Shown here piece by piece: positions 35,801 to 42,600 of a stretch of 48,693 nucleotides of DNA. The stretch's first letter is position 1, and each line of letters begins with the position of its first letter. The position numbers were made by a program, and so were the translations under genes. The stretch lies in contig CAMXQV010000008.1 of the NCBI GenBank assembly GCA_947245515.1, positions 1-48,693 on the forward strand. The letters run 5' to 3'. Source of the DNA: an uncultured Clostridium sp. (lineage in GTDB: Bacteria > Bacillota > Clostridia > TANB77 > CAG-508). Under the pieces are notes generated by a model. That model was not told where the DNA came from and ran no database searches. It saw only the letters and a list, made by a program, of their open reading frames with translations.

Positions 35801-38800
35801 TATTCTGTTATGTCTGCTATATTTGTTATTTTTGTGTTTTCTTTTGCTATTTCTTTTACCTTACACATTATTGGTACTTCTTTGTAGTCTAGCTCTATTT
35901 TTCCTTCTGTATTTGTTGTTGCTTTCTCTATAATTTTGTCTTGTAAGTATCTTGTTGTTACTGTTCTTCCATCTTCTGATACTTCCCAGCCATATTTTGT
36001 GTTAAATTCTCCTTTAACAAATTCTAAATATGGTGGTAGATGGTCTTTTATCTCACTTGCATATCCATCTATTTCTCCTTCGTTATATGCTCTTAGCATA
36101 TATACTACTATGTCATTTTTCTTTACAACTAGTGGCTCTTTTGTGTGTTTATATATTGCTGTTGTTATTTTATTTCCTTCTTCATCTTCTGTATTTAATT
36201 TTGAGGTATCTACTATTGGTGCTCTTTTATAGGTTCCATCTTCATTTTTTAAGTATTCTTTATCTTCTATTGTTGTGTCTTCACTTGTTGCTATTATGAA
36301 CTTTCTTAAACTTAAGTCAAATTCCTTCTCTGGCTCTGGTTCTTCAGGTATTATTACTTTTTCAAAATCGTCATCATCTTGTTGTCCTGGGATATAACTT
36401 CCCTTTTCGTCATCTTTATATGCTGGTAAGTCTTCATCTTTTGGTAAGCTTACATTATTACTTTGTGAATCTCTGTCTGTTGCTATATTTTTGTCTTCGT
36501 CTCTATATTCTGTTATGTCTGCTATATTTGTTATTTTTGTGTTTTCTTTTGCTATTTCTTTTACCTTACACATTATTGGTACTTCTTTGTAGTCTAGCTC
36601 TATTTTTCCTTCTGTATTTGTTGTTGCTTTCTCTATAATTTTGTCTTGTAAGTATCTTGTTGTTACTGTTCTTCCATCTTCTGATACTTCCCAGCCATAT
36701 TTTGTGTTAAATTCTCCTTTAACAAATTCTAAATATGGTGGTAGATGGTCTTTTATCTCACTTGCATATCCATCTATTTCTCCTTCGTTGTATACTCTTA
36801 GCATATATACTACTATGTCATTTCTTTTTACTACTAATGGTTCTTTTGTATGCTCATATACTGCTGTTGTTATTTTATTTCCTTCTTTATCTTCTGTATT
36901 TAATTTTGAGGTATCTACCTTTGGTGCTCTTTTATAGGTTCCATCTTCATTTTTCAAGTATTCTCTATCTTCTATTGTTGTATCTTCACTTGATGCTATT
37001 ATGAATTTTCTTAGACTTAAATCAAATCCCCTTTTTGGTAAAATTAATTTTTCAAAATCATCATCATCTTGTTGACCTTTATAGTAATATTCGGAATCGT
37101 TTAAGTTTTCTTTATTTCCACTTCCTGTATAATCTGACATATTATCTTTATTTACTTCAGGAATTGTACTTGGTTCAGAGTCTCTATCTGCTTTTACTTG
37201 GTTTGTAATTATTATATTACTTTCACTATCTACTTCTTCATCTATCCAAGCAACATTTGTTAAGATCTGATTTTTTTCTATGCTTACAACTGCTATCACT
37301 TCACATTCAATTTCTATAGTTTCAGAATTTGAACTTAAATGTCCACTACTATAAGCACTTAAGTTACTAGTATTTCCATCTTTTCTAACTAAAGTTAGTC
37401 TATTATCACTTTCATTATATGATCCTAGTTTAAAATTTCCACTTACAATATTTTTGAATTTTACCCCTGTTGGTAATTGATCAATAATTCTTGTAGCTCT
37501 TCCCTCTTTTTCACCTTCATTATATATTGTTATTTTATATGTAACTATATTTCCTGTTTTTACAGGTACAGGTTCTTTTTTATGTTTATATATTGCTGTT
37601 GTTTCACTTGCTAGAGTTCCTTCATCTATTACTGGTACTCTTGAATTAACACCTGTAAGTTCTACACCATTAATTTTGGTTATATATTTTCTCAAAGATA
37701 AATCGAAATTTTTAGTTGGTGTTTTTAATTTATAAGGTATTGAAACTGATCCTTTAGTTGGTTTTACTAAAGGTTGTGCAGAATTATTTTTGCTTGATCC
37801 ATATAAAGTTAAGTTGGTATCACTGTAATTTATATTAATTTCTAAATTTAGGTCAGCTATTGTTACACTACTTTTAGGAATTGATATATAAAAATTGCTT
37901 CCAACTAAATCCTTTACTGTACTTGTTGTAGGTCTTTCATTTTGATCTAATAAACTATATGTTGTAATTGTTTTTGTACCATCTTTTACAAGAAAATCAA
38001 TTGTGTATGGAACTTTATTTGTTCCTTCACTGATATTTATTGGTCCTACTATATAATTTTCACCACTAGCTTTATAATTTAAAGAAGTTGTATTTACTGT
38101 TGCTGGTGCGTTTCCTCCTGTTGAGGTTTCATATTTAGGTGCATTTTCTACTGCTGTTTCTATCAAGTATTGATATAATAATTCAGCTTGTATTTGTCTT
38201 TGTTGTCCTTCACGTGTTTCTAAATTATAATCACTTAAACTAGTATAATTTCTTCCATCTGTTGTATAATTTAACCACCCTGATTTTCCTATTTTATTAA
38301 ATAAACTCTCTTCATAATTTGTAAAATACCACAAAGCAGATTGTTCAACTGCTTTAATATCATCATCGTTTAATATAACATCCCATTCATCTGTCCAATC
38401 TGGCATGTGTATAATGTTTGCTGCACGTAATAGAGCTTCTTTTTCTTTAGCTTCTGATTCGCCTGGTATATAAAAAATATCAAATATAGCCAAAATAGCA
38501 TTATATACCTTTACTGTTTTACCATTATAAGTTACTGTTCCATCTACAATTGATTTTAATATATCGTTTTGATTCCTTATTTGCTCTTTTTCTGTTTTAA
38601 AATTAAAAGCTAAATCATAATCTTCCCCTTTTTTTGTGTCAGAAAATCCTACTCCAGCTTTTACACAAAAAATAGTAGATGGCACTATATGTGACCCGCT
38701 ATCATATTCAACTATATTCCAAATTTTTGCTCCTTTTGCTTTTGTATCACTATCATATGGGTTCCCGATTGCGTATCCCATACCACTTGACATTAATTCA

Positions 38801-38910
38801 GTAACTGAAAAATGTATTATGCTGTCAGCATAAACTATATTTTTAAAACAACTTAGTATGAAAAATATAATTATGCTAATAACTATTATTGGTTTAATCT
38901 TAACTCGCAT
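32893..38910 (-). CDS. Thioester-domain surface adhesin with five near-identical 235-residue repeats
   Basis: The 2005-residue product has a signal peptide (cut near residue 28 after IVYA), then a thioester adhesin domain with Cys82 (IFCVKAGVGFS) and Gln190 (VEQSALWYFTN). A first DUF11-like module starts at about 402 (FDLSLRKYITK). Five tandem 235-residue modules then occupy about 629-1803; each starts FDLSLRKFI, contains VYMLRxYNEGEIDGYASEI and ITNIADITEY, and ends GQQDDDDFEK. A last module (FDLSLRKWVTQ) precedes a transmembrane helix and KRYVI. No LPXTG motif is visible, so anchoring is by the helix or by an unusual sorting signal. AAAAGGAGAGG precedes the ATG. A conserved Lys near each module start and an Asn near its end are possible isopeptide partners. 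The protein should project far from the membrane and bind host or microbial surfaces. Confidence 0.87.
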   Translation of the reverse strand: MRVKIKPIIVISIIIFFILSCFKNIVYADSIIHFSVTELMSSGMGYAIGNPYDSDTKAKGAKIWNIVEYDSGSHIVPSTIFCVKAGVGFSDTKKGEDYDLAFNFKTEKEQIRNQNDILKSIVDGTVTYNGKTVKVYNAILAIFDIFYIPGESEAKEKEALLRAANIIHMPDWTDEWDVILNDDDIKAVEQSALWYFTNYEESLFNKIGKSGWLNYTTDGRNYTSLSDYNLETREGQQRQIQAELLYQYLIETAVENAPKYETSTGGNAPATVNTTSLNYKASGENYIVGPINISEGTNKVPYTIDFLVKDGTKTITTYSLLDQNERPTTSTVKDLVGSNFYISIPKSSVTIADLNLEININYSDTNLTLYGSSKNNSAQPLVKPTKGSVSIPYKLKTPTKNFDLSLRKYITKINGVELTGVNSRVPVIDEGTLASETTAIYKHKKEPVPVKTGNIVTYKITIYNEGEKEGRATRIIDQLPTGVKFKNIVSGNFKLGSYNESDNRLTLVRKDGNTSNLSAYSSGHLSSNSETIEIECEVIAVVSIEKNQILTNVAWIDEEVDSESNIIITNQVKADRDSEPSTIPEVNKDNMSDYTGSGNKENLNDSEYYYKGQQDDDDFEKLILPKRGFDLSLRKFIIASSEDTTIEDREYLKNEDGTYKRAPKVDTSKLNTEDKEGNKITTAVYEHTKEPLVVKRNDIVVYMLRVYNEGEIDGYASEIKDHLPPYLEFVKGEFNTKYGWEVSEDGRTVTTRYLQDKIIEKATTNTEGKIELDYKEVPIMCKVKEIAKENTKITNIADITEYRDEDKNIATDRDSQSNNVSLPKDEDLPAYKDDEKGSYIPGQQDDDDFEKVIIPEEPEPEKEFDLSLRKFIIATSEDTTIEDKEYLKNEDGTYKRAPIVDTSKLNTEDEEGNKITTAIYKHTKEPLVVKKNDIVVYMLRAYNEGEIDGYASEIKDHLPPYLEFVKGEFNTKYGWEVSEDGRTVTTRYLQDKIIEKATTNTEGKIELDYKEVPIMCKVKEIAKENTKITNIADITEYRDEDKNIATDRDSQSNNVSLPKDEDLPAYKDDEKGSYIPGQQDDDDFEKVIIPEEPEPEKEFDLSLRKFIIASSEDTTIEDREYLKNEDGTYKRAPKVDTSKLNTEDKEGNKITTAVYEHTKEPLVVKRNDIVVYMLRVYNEGEIDGYASEIKDHLPPYLEFVKGEFNTKYGWEVSEDGRTVTTRYLQDKIIEKATTNTEGKIELDYKEVPIMCKVKEIAKENTKITNIADITEYRDEDKNIATDRDSQSNNVSLPKDEDLPAYKDDEKGSYIPGQQDDDDFEKVIIPEEPEPEKEFDLSLRKFIIATSEDTTIEDKEYLKNEDGTYKRAPIVDTSKLNTEDEEGNKITTAIYKHTKEPLVVKKNDIVVYMLRAYNEGEIDGYASEIKDHLPPYLEFVKGEFNTKYGWEVSEDGRTVTTRYLQDKIIEKATTNTEGKIELDYKEVPIMCKVKEIAKENTKITNIADITEYRDEDKNIATDRDSQSNNVSLPKDEDLPAYKDDEKGSYIPGQQDDDDFEKVIIPEEPEPEKEFDLSLRKFIIATSEDTTIEDKEYLKNEDGTYKRAPIVDTSKLNTEDEEGNKITTAIYKHTKEPLVVKKNDIVVYMLRAYNEGEIDGYASEIKDHLPPYLEFVKGEFNTKYGWEVSEDGRTVTTRYLQDKIIEKATTNVEGKIELDYKEVPIMCKVKDIAKTNERITNIADITEYRDEDKNIVNDRDSESNNVKLPEDKDLPSYKNEEKGDYIPGQQDDDDFEKIIIPEEPEKIFDLSLRKWVTQAIVIEDGKQTINNTGHKPYDDPEQIVKVELHRKKLNNVTVKFRYSIRVTNEGEIEGYAKEVKDYIPKGLKFVASDNPGWKNEGNNIITTKLLENKLLKPGEFADVEVLLTWINSEENIGLKVNTAEISKDYNKYGIPDKDSTPDNKKPGEDDIDDAPVMLSVSTGQVRIYFTIGFIVLITVAGGVTLIKRYVI
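33502..37026 (-). repeat. Five tandem 705-bp coding repeats (order B-A-B-A-A)
   Basis: The repeats are exactly 705 bp (235 codons) each. Counting from the N-terminus, units 1 and 3 share type B changes (REYL, APKVD, EHTKEP, VKRND) and units 2, 4 and 5 share type A changes (KEYL, APIVD, KHTKEP, VKKND). Copies of the same type are identical over long stretches of DNA, which points to very recent duplication of a 1410-bp BA block. Unit 5 diverges at its C-terminal end. Confidence 0.95.
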
Positions 38911-38950
38911 TTTTCCTCTCCTTTTATTTTAAATTATTATACCTATATAT

Positions 38951-38978
38951 ATTTTACTATGTATTTTGATTATGTCAA
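38951..38978 (-). promoter_or_regulatory. Promoter of the 2005-residue surface protein gene
   Basis: TTGACA (38973-38978) and TAAAAT (38951-38956) are 16 bp apart, nearly the same core as the paralogue's promoter. Confidence 0.72.
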
Positions 38979-39027
38979 TATAGTTTAGTATAATTTTTTA
39001 AAATATGCTATTTTATTGCATTTTTTA

Positions 39028-39136
39028 TTACGGAAAGCTACTTTAAAAAATATATTTTTATAAGTTATTTTTATTACATTTGTATTACTTTTTTGTTATA
39101 AAACTTTCTTTTTATAATTTTCTATTTTTTCCGTAA
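39028..39136. promoter_or_regulatory. Inverted pair of TTACGGAAA elements between divergent genes
   Basis: TTACGGAAA at 39028-39036 and its reverse complement TTTCCGTAA at 39128-39136 are offset by exactly 100 bp. Relative to its nearest gene, each reads TTTCCGTAA towards the start: the left copy towards the surface-protein gene, the right towards the D,D-carboxypeptidase. They are candidate shared operators in this 301-bp divergent region. Confidence 0.45.
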
Positions 39137-39211
39137 GAATTCACCTATTATCATATTATTATAAAATCATATTTTTATTGTATTATTAATATATTTTTAT
39201 AGGTGATTTTA

Positions 39212-40459
39212 GTGAAAAATATATTAAAACTATTATTTATTATTATTTTTATTTTTTCCTTTCTATTTTATAATATAACTGTTTTTGCAGACGATTTGAA
39301 TTTTGAAAATGAACTTGAGACTTCTTCTTTTCAAACTGAACATTCTAGTACAAAAGAAAACCTTAAATTAAATTCTCGTTCTTGTATTGTTTTAGATCGA
39401 ACTAGTAAAAAAATCCTTTATGGTAAAAATGAATTTAATAAAGTAAAAATGGCTTCAACTACTAAAATAATGACTGCAATAGTTGTTATTGAGATGGATG
39501 ATTTAAATAAAACAATTGAAGTTTCTAAAAAAGCTGCTAATACTGGGGGATCAAGATTAGGTTTAAGAACTGGAGATAAAATTACTATTCATGACTTATT
39601 ATATGGATTAATGTTATGTTCTGGAAATGATGCAGCAGTAGCACTTGCAGAGTGTACAGCAGGAAGTATACCTGAATTTTCTAATCTTATGAACGATAAG
39701 GCTACAGAACTTGGATTATTAAATAGCCATTTTGAATCTCCTCATGGATTAGATTCTGACAATCATTATACTACTGCCTATGAGTTAGCAAAATTATCTG
39801 ATTATGCTTTGAAAAATAAAACTTTTTTACAATTAGTTGGTACTAAAAATTATACTGTAACAATTAATGGTAATCCTAAAAATTTATCTAATACAAATGA
39901 GTTACTTGGAAATTTAAATGGTGTATATGGTATAAAAACTGGTTTTACAAATGGTGCGAATCGTTGTCTGGTTACATCTTGTAAAAGAGGTAATATGGAT
40001 ATTATTTCTGTTGTTTTAGGTGCAGATACTAAAAATTTTAGAACTCAAGATAGTGTTAAACTTATTGAATATGCTTTTAGTAATTTTGATTATGTTGATA
40101 TAAAAGATATTGTTAATTCTAAATTTGAAGAATGGAAATCACAGAATATTGAAACTTTTTCTATTAATAAAAAAAGCTTTAATTGTAATCTTGATATTGG
40201 TTTTTCAGATTTAAATAATTCTATTTTTCCAATAAGAAAAGATGAAAAAGATAATATTCAATTTACTATAAATGTTAATAGAGATTTTATTGCTCCTATT
40301 AATAAAGGAACTGTTATTGGAAATATAGATGTTTATACTGATTCTACTGATTTGATTAGTCTACCTATATATATATCAGACGATATTGATAAAAACACTG
40401 TTTTTGATTATTTTTACTATTTTATAAAAAACTTTAATACCATTTGCTCTTTTAGATAA
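39212..40459 (+). CDS. D-alanyl-D-alanine carboxypeptidase (S11 family, DacF-like)
   Basis: This penicillin-binding protein trims the terminal D-Ala of peptidoglycan stems. The product (about 415 residues) has a signal peptide (KNILKLLFIIIFIFSFLFYN, cut after VFA) and the three active-site motifs: SxxK as STTK (Ser82, Lys85), SGN (Ser137) and KTG (Lys242). The long C-terminal region is consistent with the S11 C-terminal beta domain, but no clear amphipathic anchor helix is seen at the very end. I chose the GTG at 39212 because AGGTGA lies 7 bp before it; another in-frame GTG at 39203 overlaps that site. Divergently placed from the large adhesin gene with a shared upstream motif, it may be part of a surface-remodelling group. 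DacF is sporulation-linked in Bacillus, but this gene's role is not known. Confidence 0.93.
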   Translation: MKNILKLLFIIIFIFSFLFYNITVFADDLNFENELETSSFQTEHSSTKENLKLNSRSCIVLDRTSKKILYGKNEFNKVKMASTTKIMTAIVVIEMDDLNKTIEVSKKAANTGGSRLGLRTGDKITIHDLLYGLMLCSGNDAAVALAECTAGSIPEFSNLMNDKATELGLLNSHFESPHGLDSDNHYTTAYELAKLSDYALKNKTFLQLVGTKNYTVTINGNPKNLSNTNELLGNLNGVYGIKTGFTNGANRCLVTSCKRGNMDIISVVLGADTKNFRTQDSVKLIEYAFSNFDYVDIKDIVNSKFEEWKSQNIETFSINKKSFNCNLDIGFSDLNNSIFPIRKDEKDNIQFTINVNRDFIAPINKGTVIGNIDVYTDSTDLISLPIYISDDIDKNTVFDYFYYFIKNFNTICSFR

Positions 40460-40469
40460 GAAAACCTAT

Positions 40470-40512
40470 AAATAAGATATATAGAATAGAAATTATTCTA
40501 TATATTTATTTT
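40470..40512 (+). terminator. Terminator of the D,D-carboxypeptidase gene
   Basis: AAATAAGATATATAGAATA (40470-40488) pairs with the downstream TATTCTATATATTTATTT (40494 onward) with one bulge and runs into a T-tract. It is 10 bp past the stop. Confidence 0.75.
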
Positions 40513-40580
40513 TTGTATTACTATTATCTTTTTAACTGTCATCAAATTTTTATATAAATTATTTTTTGTATAAAAAGAGT

Positions 40581-40685
40581 CTTAAGAATTTATATGCAAT
40601 AGCAATTGCTTATAAATTTTAAGAAACTCAATAATTATCTTGTACAGAAAGTCCTCCTAATAGGCTTCTTTAGCTATTGAGTTTC
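40581..40685. ncRNA. Candidate structured RNA in an intergenic gap
   Basis: Two adjacent hairpins fill this space. The first pairs 40581-40600 with 40605-40623 (about 18 bp, AGCA loop). The second pairs GAAACTCAATA (40623-40633) with TATTGAGTTTC (40675-40685), enclosing a 41-base region with CCTCCT, an anti-Shine-Dalgarno sequence on the plus strand. There is no convincing promoter or ORF. It could be a small RNA or a non-coding repeat; the first arm faintly resembles the MITE ends. Confidence 0.35.
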
Positions 40686-40730
40686 AGCAATTACAGATAA
40701 AGTATGCTGTGTAGAATTTTCCTACAATAT

Positions 40731-40779
40731 AAAAAACTACAGAAAAAATATTACATAATACTTTTCCTGTAGCTTTTTT
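40731..40779. terminator. Bidirectional terminator downstream of acpP
   Basis: AAAAAACTACAGAAAA (40731-40746) pairs with TTTTCCTGTAGCTTTTTT (40762-40779) with slight mismatch. Both strands end in T-runs. It lies 10 bp past the acpP stop. Confidence 0.8.
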
Positions 40780-40789
40780 ATAGACTTTG

Positions 40790-41032
40790 TTATTTTACAT
40801 TTTCTTTTATGTATTCTACTACATCTTCTACTGTTACAACTTTTTCTGCATCACTATCTGGGATTTCTATATCAAATTCTTCTTCAAGAGCCATTACTAA
40901 TTCTACTATATCTAATGAATCTGCTCCTAAATCATCTATAAATGATGCTTCCATTGTTACTGCGTTTTCTGCAACACCTAATTGTTCTACAATAATTCCT
41001 TTTACTTTTTCTAATACTTCTTCTGAACTCAT
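40790..41032 (-). CDS. acpP: Acyl carrier protein
   Basis: This small acidic protein carries growing acyl chains on a phosphopantetheine arm during type II fatty acid synthesis. The 80-residue product has the conserved DSL motif, with Ser39 as the prosthetic group site in [19 protein letters not shown]. The length is usual. AGGAGGTGA precedes the ATG. It follows plsX on the same strand after 142 bp. The rnc gene that often completes a plsX-acpP-rnc cluster is about 23 kb away here. Confidence 0.97.
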   Translation of the reverse strand: MSSEEVLEKVKGIIVEQLGVAENAVTMEASFIDDLGADSLDIVELVMALEEEFDIEIPDSDAEKVVTVEDVVEYIKENVK

Positions 41033-41174
41033 TATACGAGTTCACCTCCTCTCAAGTTTTATAATGACTTATTCATTAATCTTCTTTTTTATAGTTCATT
41101 TATATTATATGTTCTTATATTTGTCAAGTGAATTATAAAAATATTTTTATTTTATACTATGTAGTCGCTTTTTT

Positions 41175-42197
41175 TTACTGTTTTTTTCCTTCAAATGCTT
41201 CTATCATTTTATCTACTGCTTTGTTTTCAACAAACTTTTCAGCTTGTATTAGTGTATATTCAAATAATATAGCATCACTGCTTCCATGTGCTTTTACAAC
41301 AGGTTTTTTAACTCCTAAAAATAGTGCTCCACCATATGATTTATAATCCATTGATTTAGAAAGTTGTTTTATTGGTTTATGTGCTATTAAATATGAGATT
41401 TTAGATAGTATATTTTGTGTGAAGCTTTCTGTTAGTGTTCTTTTTACAAATTTTCCAAGTCCTTCTGTAGTTTTTAGAAATACATTTCCTGTAAATCCAT
41501 CTGTTACTATTGCATCTATTTTTCCTGTAAATGCATCTCTTCCCTCTACATTTCCAACGAAATTTATATCTAATTCTTCTGATTTTTCCTTTAATAGTTT
41601 ATAGCTTTCTTTAACTAATTCATTTCCTTTTGTTTCTTCTGTTCCTATATTTAATAGTCCGATTGCAGGTTTTTTAATTCCAAAGGTATTTTGTAAGTAT
41701 ATACTTGACATTTGTGCAAATTGTAATAGGTTTATTGGTTTGCAGTTTGTATTTGATCCAGCATCTATTAATAGTAGTTGGCTTTTATAGGCTGGCAATA
41801 TTCCTGCTAGTGCTGGTCTGTCTATTCCTTTTATTCTTCCTACTAATAGTGTTGCTCCTGTAAGTAAGGCTCCTGAGTTTCCTGCTGAAATAAATACGTC
41901 CCCTTCTCCTTCTTTTAGCATTTTAAATCCTACAACCATTGATGAATCTTTTTTGTGTTTGATTGCTATTGTTGGTGTGTCTTCCATTTGTATGGTTTCT
42001 GTTGCATTTTTTATTTTTAATCTTTCTGATACTTGTTCTATTTCTTTTCCTGTAAATTCTTTTATTTTTTCTCGTATCCTTTCTTCTTTTCCTATTAGTA
42101 TTACTTCAGCTTTTATTTTGTTTATTGCATTTATCGCTCCTTGTATATTGGCATCAGGGCTATTGTCTCCTCCCATTGCGTCAAGAAGTATTTTCAT
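41175..42197 (-). CDS. plsX: Phosphate acyltransferase PlsX
   Basis: PlsX converts acyl-ACP and phosphate into acyl-phosphate, the donor for PlsY in phospholipid synthesis; it is a peripheral membrane enzyme. The 340-residue product starts with the family motif DAMGGDNSPD and has VFISAGNSGALL, LIDAGSNTNCKP, IGTEETKGNEL and IVTDGFTGNVFLKTTEG. The length is typical. AGGGAGGAAA precedes the ATG. It leads acpP in a likely two-gene transcript, so acyl donor and acyl carrier are made together. No FapR gene or clear FapR site was recognised. Confidence 0.97.
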   Translation of the reverse strand: MKILLDAMGGDNSPDANIQGAINAINKIKAEVILIGKEERIREKIKEFTGKEIEQVSERLKIKNATETIQMEDTPTIAIKHKKDSSMVVGFKMLKEGEGDVFISAGNSGALLTGATLLVGRIKGIDRPALAGILPAYKSQLLLIDAGSNTNCKPINLLQFAQMSSIYLQNTFGIKKPAIGLLNIGTEETKGNELVKESYKLLKEKSEELDINFVGNVEGRDAFTGKIDAIVTDGFTGNVFLKTTEGLGKFVKRTLTESFTQNILSKISYLIAHKPIKQLSKSMDYKSYGGALFLGVKKPVVKAHGSSDAILFEYTLIQAEKFVENKAVDKMIEAFEGKKQ

Positions 42198-42306
42198 AAT
42201 AAGGTTTCCTCCCTTTGTTTTTATAATTATATTTTGTCTTACCTTATTTTATTATTAAATTATTAAAAAATCAATAAAAAATAGTAAAAAATTTACCTTT
42301 CAGTAT

Positions 42307-42515
42307 TATATATGTTACAGTTCAGTATATAGCTTTTTAAATAAGTTATCTAAGCTTTCAAATCTTGATTTTTAGAGTAGATAATTAAATAAAAGGAAGC
42401 AAAATATTTTAGATATTTTCTTCCCTTATATAAAATAAATACTCACTAAAAAATCAAGATTTGTAGTACTTAGATATTAGGAAAATAGCCATATACTGAA
42501 CTGTAACTTATATAT
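42307..42515. repeat. Long palindromic element between tuf and plsX
   Basis: The outer arms (42314-42334 and 42487-42507, core GTTACAGTTCAGTATAT) match in 20 of 21 positions. Two inner arm pairs follow: TATCTAAG at 42347-42354 with CTTAGATA at 42470-42477, and CAAATCTTGATTTTT near 42359 with its complement near 42450-42463. The whole 200 bp can fold into one long imperfect hairpin. It has no coding capacity and lies upstream of plsX. It is MITE-like but unrelated in sequence to the element at 18371. Confidence 0.75.
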
Positions 42516-42561
42516 ATACTACATAAAAATTTTAATTCTTTATTTTTTAATATTGACAAAT

Positions 42562-42590
42562 AAAAAAACGATTCTTTGAATCGTTTTTTT
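42562..42590 (-). terminator. Terminator of tuf and the str operon
   Basis: AAAAAAACGATTC (42562-42574) pairs perfectly with GAATCGTTTTTTT (42578-42590) around TTT. It starts 11 bp after the tuf stop and ends in a T-tract. Confidence 0.92.
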
Positions 42591-42600
42591 ATAACTAAAA

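Noticed and set aside
33821-37004. Repeated open frames on the plus strand across the adhesin repeats (about 72, 89 and 98 codons each)
   Set aside because: They are antisense shadows repeated every 705 bp, have no ribosome sites and are hydrophobic because of the T-rich complement of a Lys/Glu/Asp-rich protein.
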